A DNA stretch of 64,000 nucleotides, from positions 12,133,820 to 12,197,819 of the forward strand of contig OY727096.1 in NCBI GenBank assembly GCA_963402885.1, in the 5' to 3' direction. The notes beneath the pieces are model-generated. The model was given only the letters and a program-made list of their open reading frames with translations, was not told the DNA's origin and ran no database searches. This stretch comes from Antedon bifida. Taxonomy: Eukaryota > Echinodermata > Crinoidea > Comatulida > Antedonidae. Of this stretch, positions 9,930-21,200 are shown piece by piece; position 1 is the first letter of the stretch; each line of letters starts with the position of its first letter. Both the position numbers and the translations under genes were made by a program.

Positions 9930-10076
9930 AGGTAGCTAGCTAGGCTATAATACCGAACCAAATAAATAGGCCTACTACTAAGACTAGGCCTAGCTAGGCT
10001 AGGCCCTAGCTAGGCCTATGTAAAATAAAATGATAGGCTAGGCCTAGCCTAGGCCTGAGCTTATTAGGCTAGGTAA
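9930..10076. repeat. TAGGCCTA/CTAGC palindrome-rich patch
   Basis: Dense overlapping words of AGGCCT, CTAGG and TAGCTAGG, including the perfect 18-bp palindrome TAGGCTAGGCCTAGCCTA at 10034-10051. Similar words occur in intron 1. Function unknown; it may be simple-sequence expansion. Confidence 0.7.
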
Positions 10077-10637
10077 AACATCATTATGTTCCGGTGATTT
10101 TAAACTTGCTTGGGTGATGATACAGAGTACTTTGCGCTTGAAATACACTGCAACTGGATTATCTAGGCCCACTATAATGGCTAGCCTCAGACCGAAAATA
10201 TTCATATTGGCAAACGGCCATAATACAAATCTCAGCCAGCAACTCTCCTTATCTACCCTTTTAAAACACTCACAAGATAACTAACTATCAAACCATATCA
10301 ATGACTACTACTTAAAAAATCAGTTTTAATATATACGGGCAAACAAAGTTACACCTACTTTATAATCTCTTCAAGATTGTTTGTAATGTTGTAGACTTGG
10401 CATTTTTGGCTTGACTTTTCGTTGAACTTTTTGTCCTCAATCACACGTGAGAAGACAATATCAACACATTTCCAGCTTCGTCGAGAGTTGTTGTAATGAA
10501 TATTCATATTTTTTAAACCAGCTTGATCTTTACTTTATTTTTATTGGCTGTTTAATTACAGCCATTCTATGCCTGACCGGGTTTATTCTTTACACGTGGT
10601 TTGTATACAACTGTTAACGCATTCTTAACTCCACAGT
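10077..10637. other. Right internal region, no gene recognised
   Basis: AT-rich, single-copy within the window. Two short minus-strand open frames (10355-10507, and one of about 55 codons starting near 10207) have no recognised domain. No kelch repeat, zinc finger or RNA gene is seen. Confidence 0.5.
10355..10507 (-). CDS. Possible small minus-strand ORF or exon, 50 aa
   Basis: An ATG-to-TAG frame reading inward from the right end, with W12, C14 and C36 and mixed-charge composition rather than AT-driven Lys/Asn runs only. A GTAGGT just before its stop could be a splice donor. No homologue recognised, and an unspliced frame of 50 codons is not unusual by chance. Confidence 0.2.
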   Translation of the reverse strand: MNIHYNNSRRSWKCVDIVFSRVIEDKKFNEKSSQKCQVYNITNNLEEIIK

Positions 10638-10668
10638 GCGTCGTTTAAACGTTGGTGGCGCCAGACTT
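10638..10668 (-). promoter_or_regulatory. Right subterminal conserved block (probable transposase-binding site)
   Basis: The complement of 10652-10668 reads AAGTCTGGCGCCACCAA, sharing AAGTCnnGCGCCnnCAA with the left end. ACGACGC (complement of 10638-10644) follows in the same order. Here the spacer from the 13-bp terminal repeat is 12 bp against 21 bp at the left end; the ACGACGC words are offset by 11 bp between ends. Confidence 0.65.
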
Positions 10669-10680
10669 AATTTGTATAGG

Positions 10681-10693
10681 TGGAACAGCTGTG
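10681..10693 (-). repeat. Right terminal inverted repeat
   Basis: TGGAACAGCTGTG, the exact reverse complement of 2755-2767. The satellite resumes at the next base. Confidence 0.95.
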
Positions 10694-10697
10694 AAGT
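10694..10697. repeat. Right target-site duplication (AAGT)
   Basis: AAGT repeats 2751-2754; the satellite then continues GTACAGAATAG in the phase left off at 2754. Confidence 0.9.
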
Positions 10698-11561
10698 GTA
10701 CAGAATAGCTTCAAATCGCATTTGGAGACGTTTTTAGACCAATTTGTGATTTTCGAAAAAACTTGTTAACATAAAAACACCAAAGTGCTTAGAATAGCTT
10801 CAAATCGCATTTTGAGACATTTTAGACAATTTGTGATTTTCGAAAGAACTTGGTTACACAAAAACATAAAAGTGCTTAAAATCGCATTAGAAACCGTTTT
10901 AGACCATTTTGAGCATTTCGATAAAACTTTTCACACAAAAACATCAAAGAGCACAAAATAGCTTAATATCGTATTTAAAAACGTTTTAGACAATTTTGAG
11001 CATTTCGACAAAAAATTTTTCACACAAAACATCAAAGTGTACAGAATAGCTTCAAATCGTATTTAAAAACGTTTTAGACCATTTTGAGCATTTCGACAAA
11101 AATTTTTCACACAAAACATCAAAGTGTACAGAATAGCTTCAAATCGCATTTGGAGACGTTTTAGACCATTTTGTGATTTTCGAAAAAACTTGTTAACATA
11201 AAAACACCAAAGTGCTTAGAATAGCTTCAAATCGCATTTGGAGACGTTTTAGACCATTTTGTGATTTTCGAAAAAACTTGTTAACATAAAAACATCAAAG
11301 TGTTCAGAATAGCTTCAAATCGCATTTGGAGACGTTTTAGACCATTTTGTGATTTTCGAAAAAAGTTGTTAACATAAAAACATCAAAGTGTACAGAATAG
11401 CTTCATATCGCATTTGGAGACGTTTTAGACCATTTTGGGATTTTCGAAAAAACTTGTTAACATAAAAACACCAAAATGTACAGAATAGCTTCAAATCGCA
11501 TTTGGAGACGTTTTAGACCATTTTGTGATTTTCGAAATAACTTGTTAACATAAAAACATCA

Positions 11562-11565
11562 AAGT
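11562..11565. other. Empty-site equivalent of the transposon target
   Basis: The satellite at about 11430-11650 carries the same private variants as the two flanks of the element: GGGATTTTCG, CCAAAATGTAC and CGAAATAAC on the left, GACGTTTTTAGACCAATTTG on the right. Between them is a single AAGT and no insert. Confidence 0.8.
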
Positions 11566-14500
11566 GTACAGAATAGCTTCAAATCGCATTTGGAGACGTT
11601 TTTAGACCAATTTGTGATTTTCGAAAAAACTTGTTAACATAAAAACACCAAAGTGCTTAGAATAGCTTCAAATCGCATTTTGAGACATTTTAGACAATTT
11701 GTGATTTTCGAAAGAACTTGGTTACACAAAAACATAAAAGTGCTTAAAATCGCATTAGAAACCGTTTTAGACCATTTTGAGCATTTCGATAAAACTTTTT
11801 ACACAAAAACATCAAAGAGCACAAAATAGCTTAATATCGTATTTAAAAACGTTTTAGACAATTTTGAGCATTTCGACAAAAAATTTTTCACACAAAACAT
11901 CAAAGTGTACAGAATAGCTTCAAATCGCATTTGGAGACGTTTTAGACCATTTTGTGATTTTCAAAAAAACTTGTTAACAGAAAAAACACCAAAGTGCTAA
12001 GAATAGCCTCAAATCGCATTTGGAGACATTTTAGACCATTTTGTGATTTTCGAAAAAACTTGTTAACATAAAAACACCAAAGTGCTTAGAATAGCTTTAA
12101 ATCGCATTTGGAGACGTTTTAGACCATTTTGTGATTTTCGAAAAAACTTGTTAACATAAAAACATCAAAGTTTACAGAATAGCTTCAAATCGCATTTGGA
12201 GACGTTTTAGACAATTTTGTGATTTTCTAAAAAACTTGTTAACATAAAAACATCAAAGTGTACAGAATAGCTTCAAATCGCATTTGGAGACGTTTTAGAC
12301 CATTTTGTGATTTTCGAAAAAACTTGTTAACATAAAAACATCAAAGTGTACAGAATAGCTTCAAATCGCATTTGGAGACGTTTTAGACAATTTTGTGATT
12401 TTCGAAAAAACGTGTTAACATAAAAACACCAAAGTGCTTAGAATAGCTTCAAATCGCATTTGGAGACGTTTTAGACCTTTTGTGATTTTCGAAATAACTT
12501 GTTAACATAAAAACATCAAAGTGTACAGAATAGCTTCAAATCGCATTTGGAGACGTTTTAGACCAATTTGTGATTTTCGAAAAAACTTGTTAACATAAAA
12601 TCACCAAAGTGCTTAGAATAGCTTCAAATCGCATTTTGAGACATTTTAGACAATTTGTGATTTTCGAAAGAACTTGGTTACACAAAAACATAAAAGTGCT
12701 TAAAATCGCATTAGAAACCGTTTTAGACCATTTTGAGCATTTCGATAAAACTTTTCACACAAAAACATCAAAGAGCACAAAATAGCTTAATATCGTATTT
12801 AAAAACGTTTTAGACAATTTTGAGCATTTCGACAAAAAATTTTTCACACAAAACATCAAAGTGTACAGAATAGCTTCAAATCGCATTTGGAGACGTTTTA
12901 GACCATTTTGTGATTTTCAAAAAAACTTGTTAACAAAAAAAACACCAAAGTGCTAAGAATAGCTTCAAATCGCATTTGGAGACATTTTAGACCATTTTGT
13001 GATTTTCGAAAAAACTTGTTAACATAAAAACACCAAAGTGCTTAGAATAGCTTTAAATCGCATTTGGAGACGTTTTAGACCATTTTGTTATTTTCGAAAA
13101 AAATTGTTAACATAAAAACACCAAAGTGCTTAGAATAACTTCAAATGCCATTTGGAGACGTTTTAGACCATTTTGTGATTTTCGAATAAACTTGTTATCA
13201 TAAAAACACCAAAGTGTACAGAATAGCTTCAAATTGCATTTGGAGACGTTTTAGACCATTTTGTGATTTTCGAAAAAACTTGTTAACATAAAAACACCAA
13301 AGTGCTTAGAATAGCTTCAAATCGCATTTTGAGACATTTTAGAATATTTTGTGATTTTCGAAAAAACTTGATTACACAAAAACACCAAAGTGCTTAGAAT
13401 AGCTTCAAATCGCATTTCGAGACGTTTTAGACCATTTTGAGCATTTCGACAAAAATTTTTCACACAAAACATCAAAGTGTACAGAATAGCTTCAAATCGC
13501 ATATGAAGACGTTTTAGACCATTTTGTGATTTTCGAAAAAACTTGTTAACATAAAAACATCAAAGTGTACAGAATAGCTTCAAATCGCATTTGGAGACGT
13601 TTTAGACCATTTTGAGCATTTCGACAAACATTTTTCACACAAAACATCAAAGTGTACAGAATAGCTTCAAATCGCATTTGGAGACGTTTTAGACCATTTT
13701 GTGATTTTCGAAAAAACTTGTTAACATAAAAACATCAAAGTGTACAGAATAGCTTCAAATCGCATTTGGAGACGTTTTAGACCATTTTTGTGATTTTCGA
13801 AAAAACTTGTTAACATAAAAACACCAAAGTGCTTAGAATAGCTTCAAATCGCATTTTGAGACATTTTAGACCATTTTGTGATTTTCGAAAAAACTTGTTA
13901 ACATAAAAACACCAAAGTGCTTAGAATAGCTTTAAATCCCATTTTGAGACATTTTAGACCCTTTTCCGATTTTCGAAAAAACTTAGTTACACAAAAACAC
14001 CAAAGTGCTTAGAATAGCTTCAAATCGCATTTGGAGACGTTTTAGACCATTTTGTGATTTTCGAAAAAAGTTGTTAACATAAAAACATCAAAGTGTACAG
14101 AATAGCTTCATATCGCATTTGGAGACGTTTTAGACCATTTTGGGATTTTCGAAAAAACTTGTTAACATAAAAACACCAAAATGTACAGAATAGCTTCAAA
14201 TCGCATTTGGAGACGTTTTAGACCAATTTGTGATTTTCGAAAAAACTTGTTAACATAAAATCACCAAAGTGCTTAGAATAGCTTCAAATCGCATTTTGAG
14301 ACATTTTAGACAATTTGTGATTTTCGAAAGAACTTGGTTACACAAAAACATAAAAGTGCTTAAAATCGCATTAGAAACCGTTTTAGACCATTTTGAGCAT
14401 TTCGATAAAACTTTTCACACAAAAACATCAAAGAGCACAAAATAGCTTAATATCGTATTTAAAAACGTTTTAGACAATTTTGAGCATTTCGAAAAAAAAT

Positions 14501-17500
14501 TTTTCACACAAAACATCAAAGTGTACAGAATAGCTTCAAATCGCATTTGGAGACGTTTTAGACCATTTTGTGATTTTCAAAAAAACTTGTTAACAAAAAA
14601 AACACCAACGTGCTAAGAATAGCTTCAAATCGCATTTGGAGACATTTTAGACCATTTTGTGATTTTCGAAAAAACTTGTTAACATAAAAACACCAAAGTG
14701 CTTAGAATAACTTCAAATGCCATTTGGAGACGTTTTAGACCATTTTGTGATTTTCGAATAAACTTGTTAACATAAAAACACCAAAGTGTACAGAATAGCT
14801 TCAAATCGCATTTTGAGACGTTTTAGACCATTTTGTGATTTTCGAAAAAACTTGATTACACAAAAACACCAAAGTGCTTAGAATAGCTTCAAATCGCATT
14901 TCGAGACGTTTTAGACCATTTTGAGCATTTCGACAAAAATTTTTCACACAAAACATCAAAGTGTACAGAATAGCTTCAAATCGCATATGAAGACGTTTTA
15001 GACCATTTTGTGATTTTCGAAAAAACTTGTTAACATAAAAACATCAAAGTGTACAGAATAGCTTCAAATCGCATTTGGAGACGTTTTAGACCATTTTGTG
15101 ATTTTCGAAAAAACTTTTCACACAAAAACATCAAAGAGCACAAAATAGCTTAATATCGTATTTAAAAACGTTTTAGACCATTTTGTGATTTTCGAAAAAA
15201 CTTGTTAACATAATAACACCAAAGTGCTTAGAATAGCTTCAAATCGCATTTGAAGACGTTTTAGACCATTTTGTGATTTTCGAATAAAGTTGTTAACATA
15301 AAAACATCAAAGTGTACAGAATAACTTCATATCGCATATGGAGACGTTTTAGACCATTTGGTGATTTTCGAAAAAACTTGTTAACAAAAAAAACACCAAA
15401 GTGCTAAGAATAGCTTCAAATCGCATTTGGAGACAATTTTGTGATTTTCGAAAAAAATTGTTAACATAAAAACACCAAAGTGCTTAGAATAGCTTCAAAT
15501 GCCATTTGCCTTTTCACACAAAAACATCAAAGAGCACAAAATAGCTTAATATCGTATTTAAAAACGTTTTAGACCATTTTGTGATTTTCGAAAAAACTTG
15601 TTAACATAAAAACATCAAAGTGTACAGAATAGCTTCAAATCGCATTTGGAGACGTTTTAGACCATTTGGTGATTTTCGAAAAAACTTGTTAACATAAAAA
15701 CATCAAAGTGTACAGAATAGCTTCAAATCGCATTTGGAGACGTTTTAGACCATTTTGTGATTTTCGAAAAAACTTGTCAACATAAAAACATCAAAGTGTT
15801 CAGAGTAGCTTGAAATCGCATTTGGAGACGTTTTAGACCATTTTGTGATTTTCGAAAAAACTTTTCACAAAAAAACATCAAAGAGCACAAAATAGCTTAA
15901 TATCGTATTTAAAAACGTTTTAGACAATTTTGAGGATTTCGACAAAAATTATTCACACCAAACATCAAAGTGTACAGAAAAGCTTCAAATCGCATTTGGA
16001 CATGTTTTAGACCATTTTGTGATTTTCGAAAAAACTTGTTAACATAAAACCATCAAAGTGTACAGAATAGCTTCAAATCGCATTTGGAGACGTTTTAGAC
16101 CATTTTGTGATTTTCGAAAAAACTTGTTAACATAAAAACATCAAAGTGTACAGAATAGCTTCAAATCGCATTTGGAGATGTTTTAGACCATTTTGTGATT
16201 TTCGAAAAAAGTTGTTAACATAAAAACATCAAAGTGTACAGAATAGCTTCAAATCGCATTTGGAGACGTTTTAGACCATTTTGTGATTTTCGAAAAAACT
16301 TGTTAACATAAAAACATCAAAGTTTACAGAATAGCTTCAAATCGCATTTGGAGACCTTTTAGACCAATTTGTGATTTTCGAAAAAACTTGTTAACATAAA
16401 ATCACCAAAGTGCTTAGAATAGCTTCAAATCGCATTTTGAGACATTTTAGACAATTTGTGATTTTCGAAAGAACTTGGTTACACAAAAACATAAAAGTGC
16501 TTAAAATCGCATTAGAAACCGTTTTAGACCATTTTGAGCATTTTGATAAAACTTTTCACACAAAAACATCAAAGAGCACAAAATAGCTTAATATCGTATT
16601 TAAAAACGTTTTAGACAATTTTGAGCATTTCGACAAAACATTTTTCACACAAAACATCAAAGTGTACAGAATAGCTTCAAATCGCATTTGGAGACGTTAT
16701 AGACCATTTTGTGATTTTCGAAAAAAGTTGTTAACATAAAAACATCAAAGTGTACAGAATAGCTTCAAATCGCATTTGGAGACGTTTTAGACCATTTTGT
16801 GATTTTCGAAAAAACTTTTCACACAAAAACATCAAAGAGCACAAAATAGCTTAATATCGTATTTAAAAACGTTTTAGACCATTTTGAGCATTTCGACAAA
16901 AATTTTTTACACAAAACATCAAAGTGTACAGAATAGCTTCAAATCGCATTTGGAGACGTTTTAGACCATTTTGTGATTTTCGAAAAAACTTGTTAACATA
17001 AAAACACCAAAGTGTTTAGAATAGCTTCAAATCGCATTTGGAGACGTTTTAGACCATTTTGTGATTTTCGAAAAAACTTGTTCACATAAAAACATCAAAG
17101 TGTACAGAATAGCTTCAAATCGCATTTGGAGACGTTTTAGACCATTTTGTGATTTTCGAAAAAACTTTTCACACATCAAACTTTTCACACATCAAAGAGC
17201 ACAAAATAGCTTAATATCGTATTTAAAAACGTTTTAGACCATTTTATGATTTTCAAAAAAACTTGTTAACAAAAAAAACACCAAAGTGCTAAGAATAGCT
17301 TCAAATCGCATTTGGAGACAATTTAGACCATTTTGTGATTTTCGAAAAAACTTGTTAACATAAAAACACCAAAGTGCTTAGAATAGCTTTAAATCGCATT
17401 TGGAGACGTTTTAGACCATTTTGTGATTTTCGAAAAAAATTGTTAACATAAAAACACCAAAGTGCTTAGAATAGCTTCAAATGCCATTTGGAGACGTTTT

Positions 17501-18256
17501 AGACCATTTTGTGATTTTCGAAAAAACTTGTTAACATAAAAACACCAAAGTTTACAGAATAGCTTCAAATTGCATTTGGAGACGTTTTAGACCATTTTGC
17601 GATTTTCGAAAAAACTTGTTAACATAAAAACACAAAAGTGCTTAGAATAGCTTCAAATCGCATTTTGAGACATTTTAGACCATTTTGTGATTTTCGAAAG
17701 AACTTGGTTACACAAAAACATAAAAGTGCTTAAAATTGCATTAGAAACCGTTTTAGACAATTTTGAGCATTTCGATAAAACTTTTCACACAAAAACATCA
17801 AAGAGCACAAAATAGCTTAATATCGTATTTAAAAACGTTTTAGACCATTTTGAGCAATTCGACAAAAATGTTTCACACAAAACTTCAAAGTGTACAGAAT
17901 AGCTTCAAATCGCATTTAGAGACGTTTTAGACCATTTTGTGATTTTCGAAAAAAGTTGTTAACAGAAGAACACCAAAGTGTACAGAATAGCTTCAAATCG
18001 CATTTTGAGACGTTTTAGACCATTTTGTAATTGTCGAAAAAACTTGTTAACATAAAAACATCAAAGTGTACAGAATAGCTTCAATTCGCATTTTGAGACG
18101 TTTTAGACCATTTTGTGATTTTCGAAAAAACTTGTTAACATAAAAACACCAAAGTGTACAGAATAGCTTCAAATTGCATTTGGAGACGTTTTAGACCATT
18201 TTGTGGTTTTCGAAAAAACTTGCTAACATAAAAACACCAAAGTGCTTAGAATAGCT

Positions 18257-21200
18257 TCAAATCGCATATTGAGACATTTTAGAATATTTTGTGATTTTCA
18301 AAAAAATTTGGTTACACAAAAACACCAAAGTGCTTAGAATAGCTTCAAATCGCATTTCGAGACGTTTTAGACCATTTTGAGCATTTCGACAAAAATTTTT
18401 AACACAAAACATCAAAGTGTACAGAATAGCTTCAAATCGCATATGAAGACATATTAGACGATTTTGTGATTTTCGAAAAAAGTTGTTAACATAAAAACAT
18501 CAAAGTGTACAGAATAGCTTCAAATCGCATTTGGAAACGTTTTAGACCATTTTCTGATTTTCGAAAAAAAATTGTTAACATAAAAACATCAAAGTGCTTA
18601 GAATAGCTTCAAATCGCATTTGGAGACGTTTTAGACCATTTTGTGATTTTCGAAAAAACTTGTTAACATAAAAACATCAAAGTGTACAGAATAGCTTCAA
18701 ATCGCATTTGGAGACGTTTTAGAATATTTTCTGATTTTCGAAAAAAATTGTTAACATAAAAACATCAAAGTGCTTAGAATAGCTTCAAATCGCATTTGGA
18801 GACGTTTTAGACCATTTTGTGATTTTCGAAAAAACTTGTTAACATAAAATCATCAAAGTGTACAGAATAGCTTCAAATCGCATTTGGAGACGTTTTAGAC
18901 CATTTTGTGATTTTCAAAAAAACTTGTTAACATAAAAACATCAAAGTGTACAGAATAGCTTCAAATCGCATTTGGAGACGTTTTAGACCATTTTGTGATT
19001 TTCGAAAAAACTTTTCACACAAAAACATCAAAGAGCACAAAATAGCTTAATATCGTATTTAAAAACGTTTTAGACCATTTTGTGATTTTCGAAAAAACTT
19101 GTTAACATAAAAACATCAAAGTGTACAGAATAGCTTCAAATCGCATTTGGAGACGTTTTAGACCATTTGGTGATTTTCGAAAAAACTTGTTAACATAAAA
19201 ACATCAAAGTGTACAGAATAGCTTCAAATCGCATTTGGAGACGTTTTAGACCATTTTGTGATTTTCGAAAAAACTTGTTAACATAAAAACATCAAAGTGT
19301 TCAGAATAGCTTGAAATCGCATTTGGAGACGTTTTAGACCATTTTGTGATTTTCGAAAAAACTTTTCACAAAAAAACATCAAAGAGCACAAAATAGCTTA
19401 ATATCGTATTTAAAAACGTTTTAGACAATTTTGAGGATTTCGACAAAAATTATTCACACCAAACATCAAAGTGTACAGAATAGCTTCAAATCGCATTTGG
19501 ACATGTTTTAGACCATTTTGTGATTTTCGAAAAAACTTGTTAACATAAAACCATCAAAGTGTACAGAATAGCTTCAAATCGCATTTGGAGACGTTTTAGA
19601 CCATTTTGTGATTTTCGAAAAAACTTGTTAACATAAAAACATCAAAGTGTACAGAATAGCTTCAAATCGCATTTGGAGATGTTTTAGACCATTTTGTGAT
19701 TTTCGAAAAAAGTTGTTAACATAAAAACATCAAAGTGTACAGAATAGCTTCAAATCGCATTTGGAGACGTTTTAGACCATTTTGTGATTTTCGAAAAAAC
19801 TTGTTAACATAAAATCACCAAAGTGCTTAGAATAGCTTCAAATCGCATTTGGAGATGTTTTAGACCATTTTGTGATTTTCGAAAAAAGTTGTTAACATAA
19901 AAACATCAAAGTTTACAGAATAGCTTCAAATCGCATTTGGAGACCTTTTAGACCAATTTGTGATTTTCGAAAAAACTTGTTAACATAAAATCACCAAAGT
20001 GCTTAGAATAGCTTCAAATCGCATTTTGAGACATTTTAGACAATTTGTGATTTTCGAAAGAACTTGGTTACACAAAAACATAAAAGTGCTTAAAATCGCA
20101 TTAGAAACCGTTTTAGACCATTTTGAGCATTTTGATAAAACTTTTCACACAAAAACATCAAAGAGACCATTTTGTGATTTTCGAAAAAACTTGTTAACAT
20201 AAAAACACCAAAGTGTTTAGAATAGCTTCAAATCGCATTTGGAGACGTTTTAGACCATTTTGTGATTTTCGAAAAAACTTGTTCACATAAAAACATCAAA
20301 GTGTACAGAATAGCTTCAAATCGCATTTGGAGACGTTTTAGACCATTTTGTGATTTTCGAAAAAACTTTTCACACAAAACATCAAAGTGTACAAAATAGC
20401 TTAATATCGTATTTAAAAACGTTTTAGACCATTTTGAGCATTTCGACAAAAATTTTTCACACAAAACATCAAAGTGTACAGAATAGCTTCAAATCGCATT
20501 TGGAGACGTTTTAGACCATTTTGTGATTTTCGAAAAAACTTGTTAACAGAAAAACACCAAAGTGCTTAGAATAGCTTCAAATCGCATTTTGAGACATTTT
20601 AGAATATTTTGTGATTTTCGAAAAAACTTGGTTACACAAAAACACCAAAGTGCTTAGAATAGCTTCAAATCGCATTTGGAGACGTTTTAGACCATTTTGA
20701 GCATTTTGACAAAACATTTTAACACAAAACATCAAAGTGTACAGAATAGCTTAAAATCGTATTTGGAGACGTTTTAAACCATTTTGTGATTTTCGAAAAA
20801 ATTTGTTAACATAAAAACACCAAAGTGCTAGGAATAGCTTCAAATCGCAATTGGAGACATTTTAGACCATTTTGTGATTTTCGAAAAAAGTTGTTAACAT
20901 AAAAACATCAAAGTGTACAGAATAGCTTCAAATCGCATTTGGAGACGTTTTAGACCATTTGGTGATTTTCGAAAAAAATTGTTAACATAAAAACATCAAA
21001 GTGTACAGAATAGCTTCAAATCGCATTTGGAGACGTTTTAGACCATTTTGTGATTTTCGAAAAAACTTGTTAACATAAAAACATCAAAGTGTTCAGAATA
21101 GCTTGAAATCGCATTTGGAGACGTTTTAGACCATTTTGTGATTTTCGAAAAAACTGTTCACACAAAAACATCAAAGAGCACAAAATAGCTTAATATCGTA

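Larger units (their letters stand above)
2755..10693 (+). mobile_element. RAG1-like DNA transposon, complete (7,939 bp)
   Basis: Both edges are abrupt breaks in the satellite. The ends are 13-bp perfect inverted repeats (CACAGCTGTTCCA) with a 4-bp AAGT duplication outside. The interior holds one 12-exon RAG1-like transposase gene whose frame stays open through every exon, then a tandem-repeat tail and non-coding DNA. RAG1-like cut-and-paste elements (ProtoRAG, Transib, and the molluscan N-RAG-TP with a RAG1-type N-terminus and signal-like ends) are the nearest families I know. This one resembles N-RAG-TP in its N-terminal fingers and its lack of a visible RAG2 partner. The 4-bp duplication differs from the 5 bp usual for RAG and Transib. 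Only one copy is in the window. Whether it is active cannot be told from the sequence. Confidence 0.92.
8052..10693 (+). other. Non-coding 3' part of the transposon
   Basis: From the stop codon to the right end I find no kelch or PHD (RAG2-like) coding sequence and no second transposon gene. It holds a tandem repeat (8061-9826), a palindrome-rich patch (9930-10076), then AT-rich DNA with two short minus-strand open frames, and finally the subterminal block and inverted repeat. Confidence 0.7.

Noticed and set aside
10632..10638. Perfect CACAGTG heptamer near the right end
   Set aside because: It is about 55 bp inside the element, has no nonamer at 12 or 23 bp and no partner at the left end. 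One such match is expected by chance in about 8 kb.
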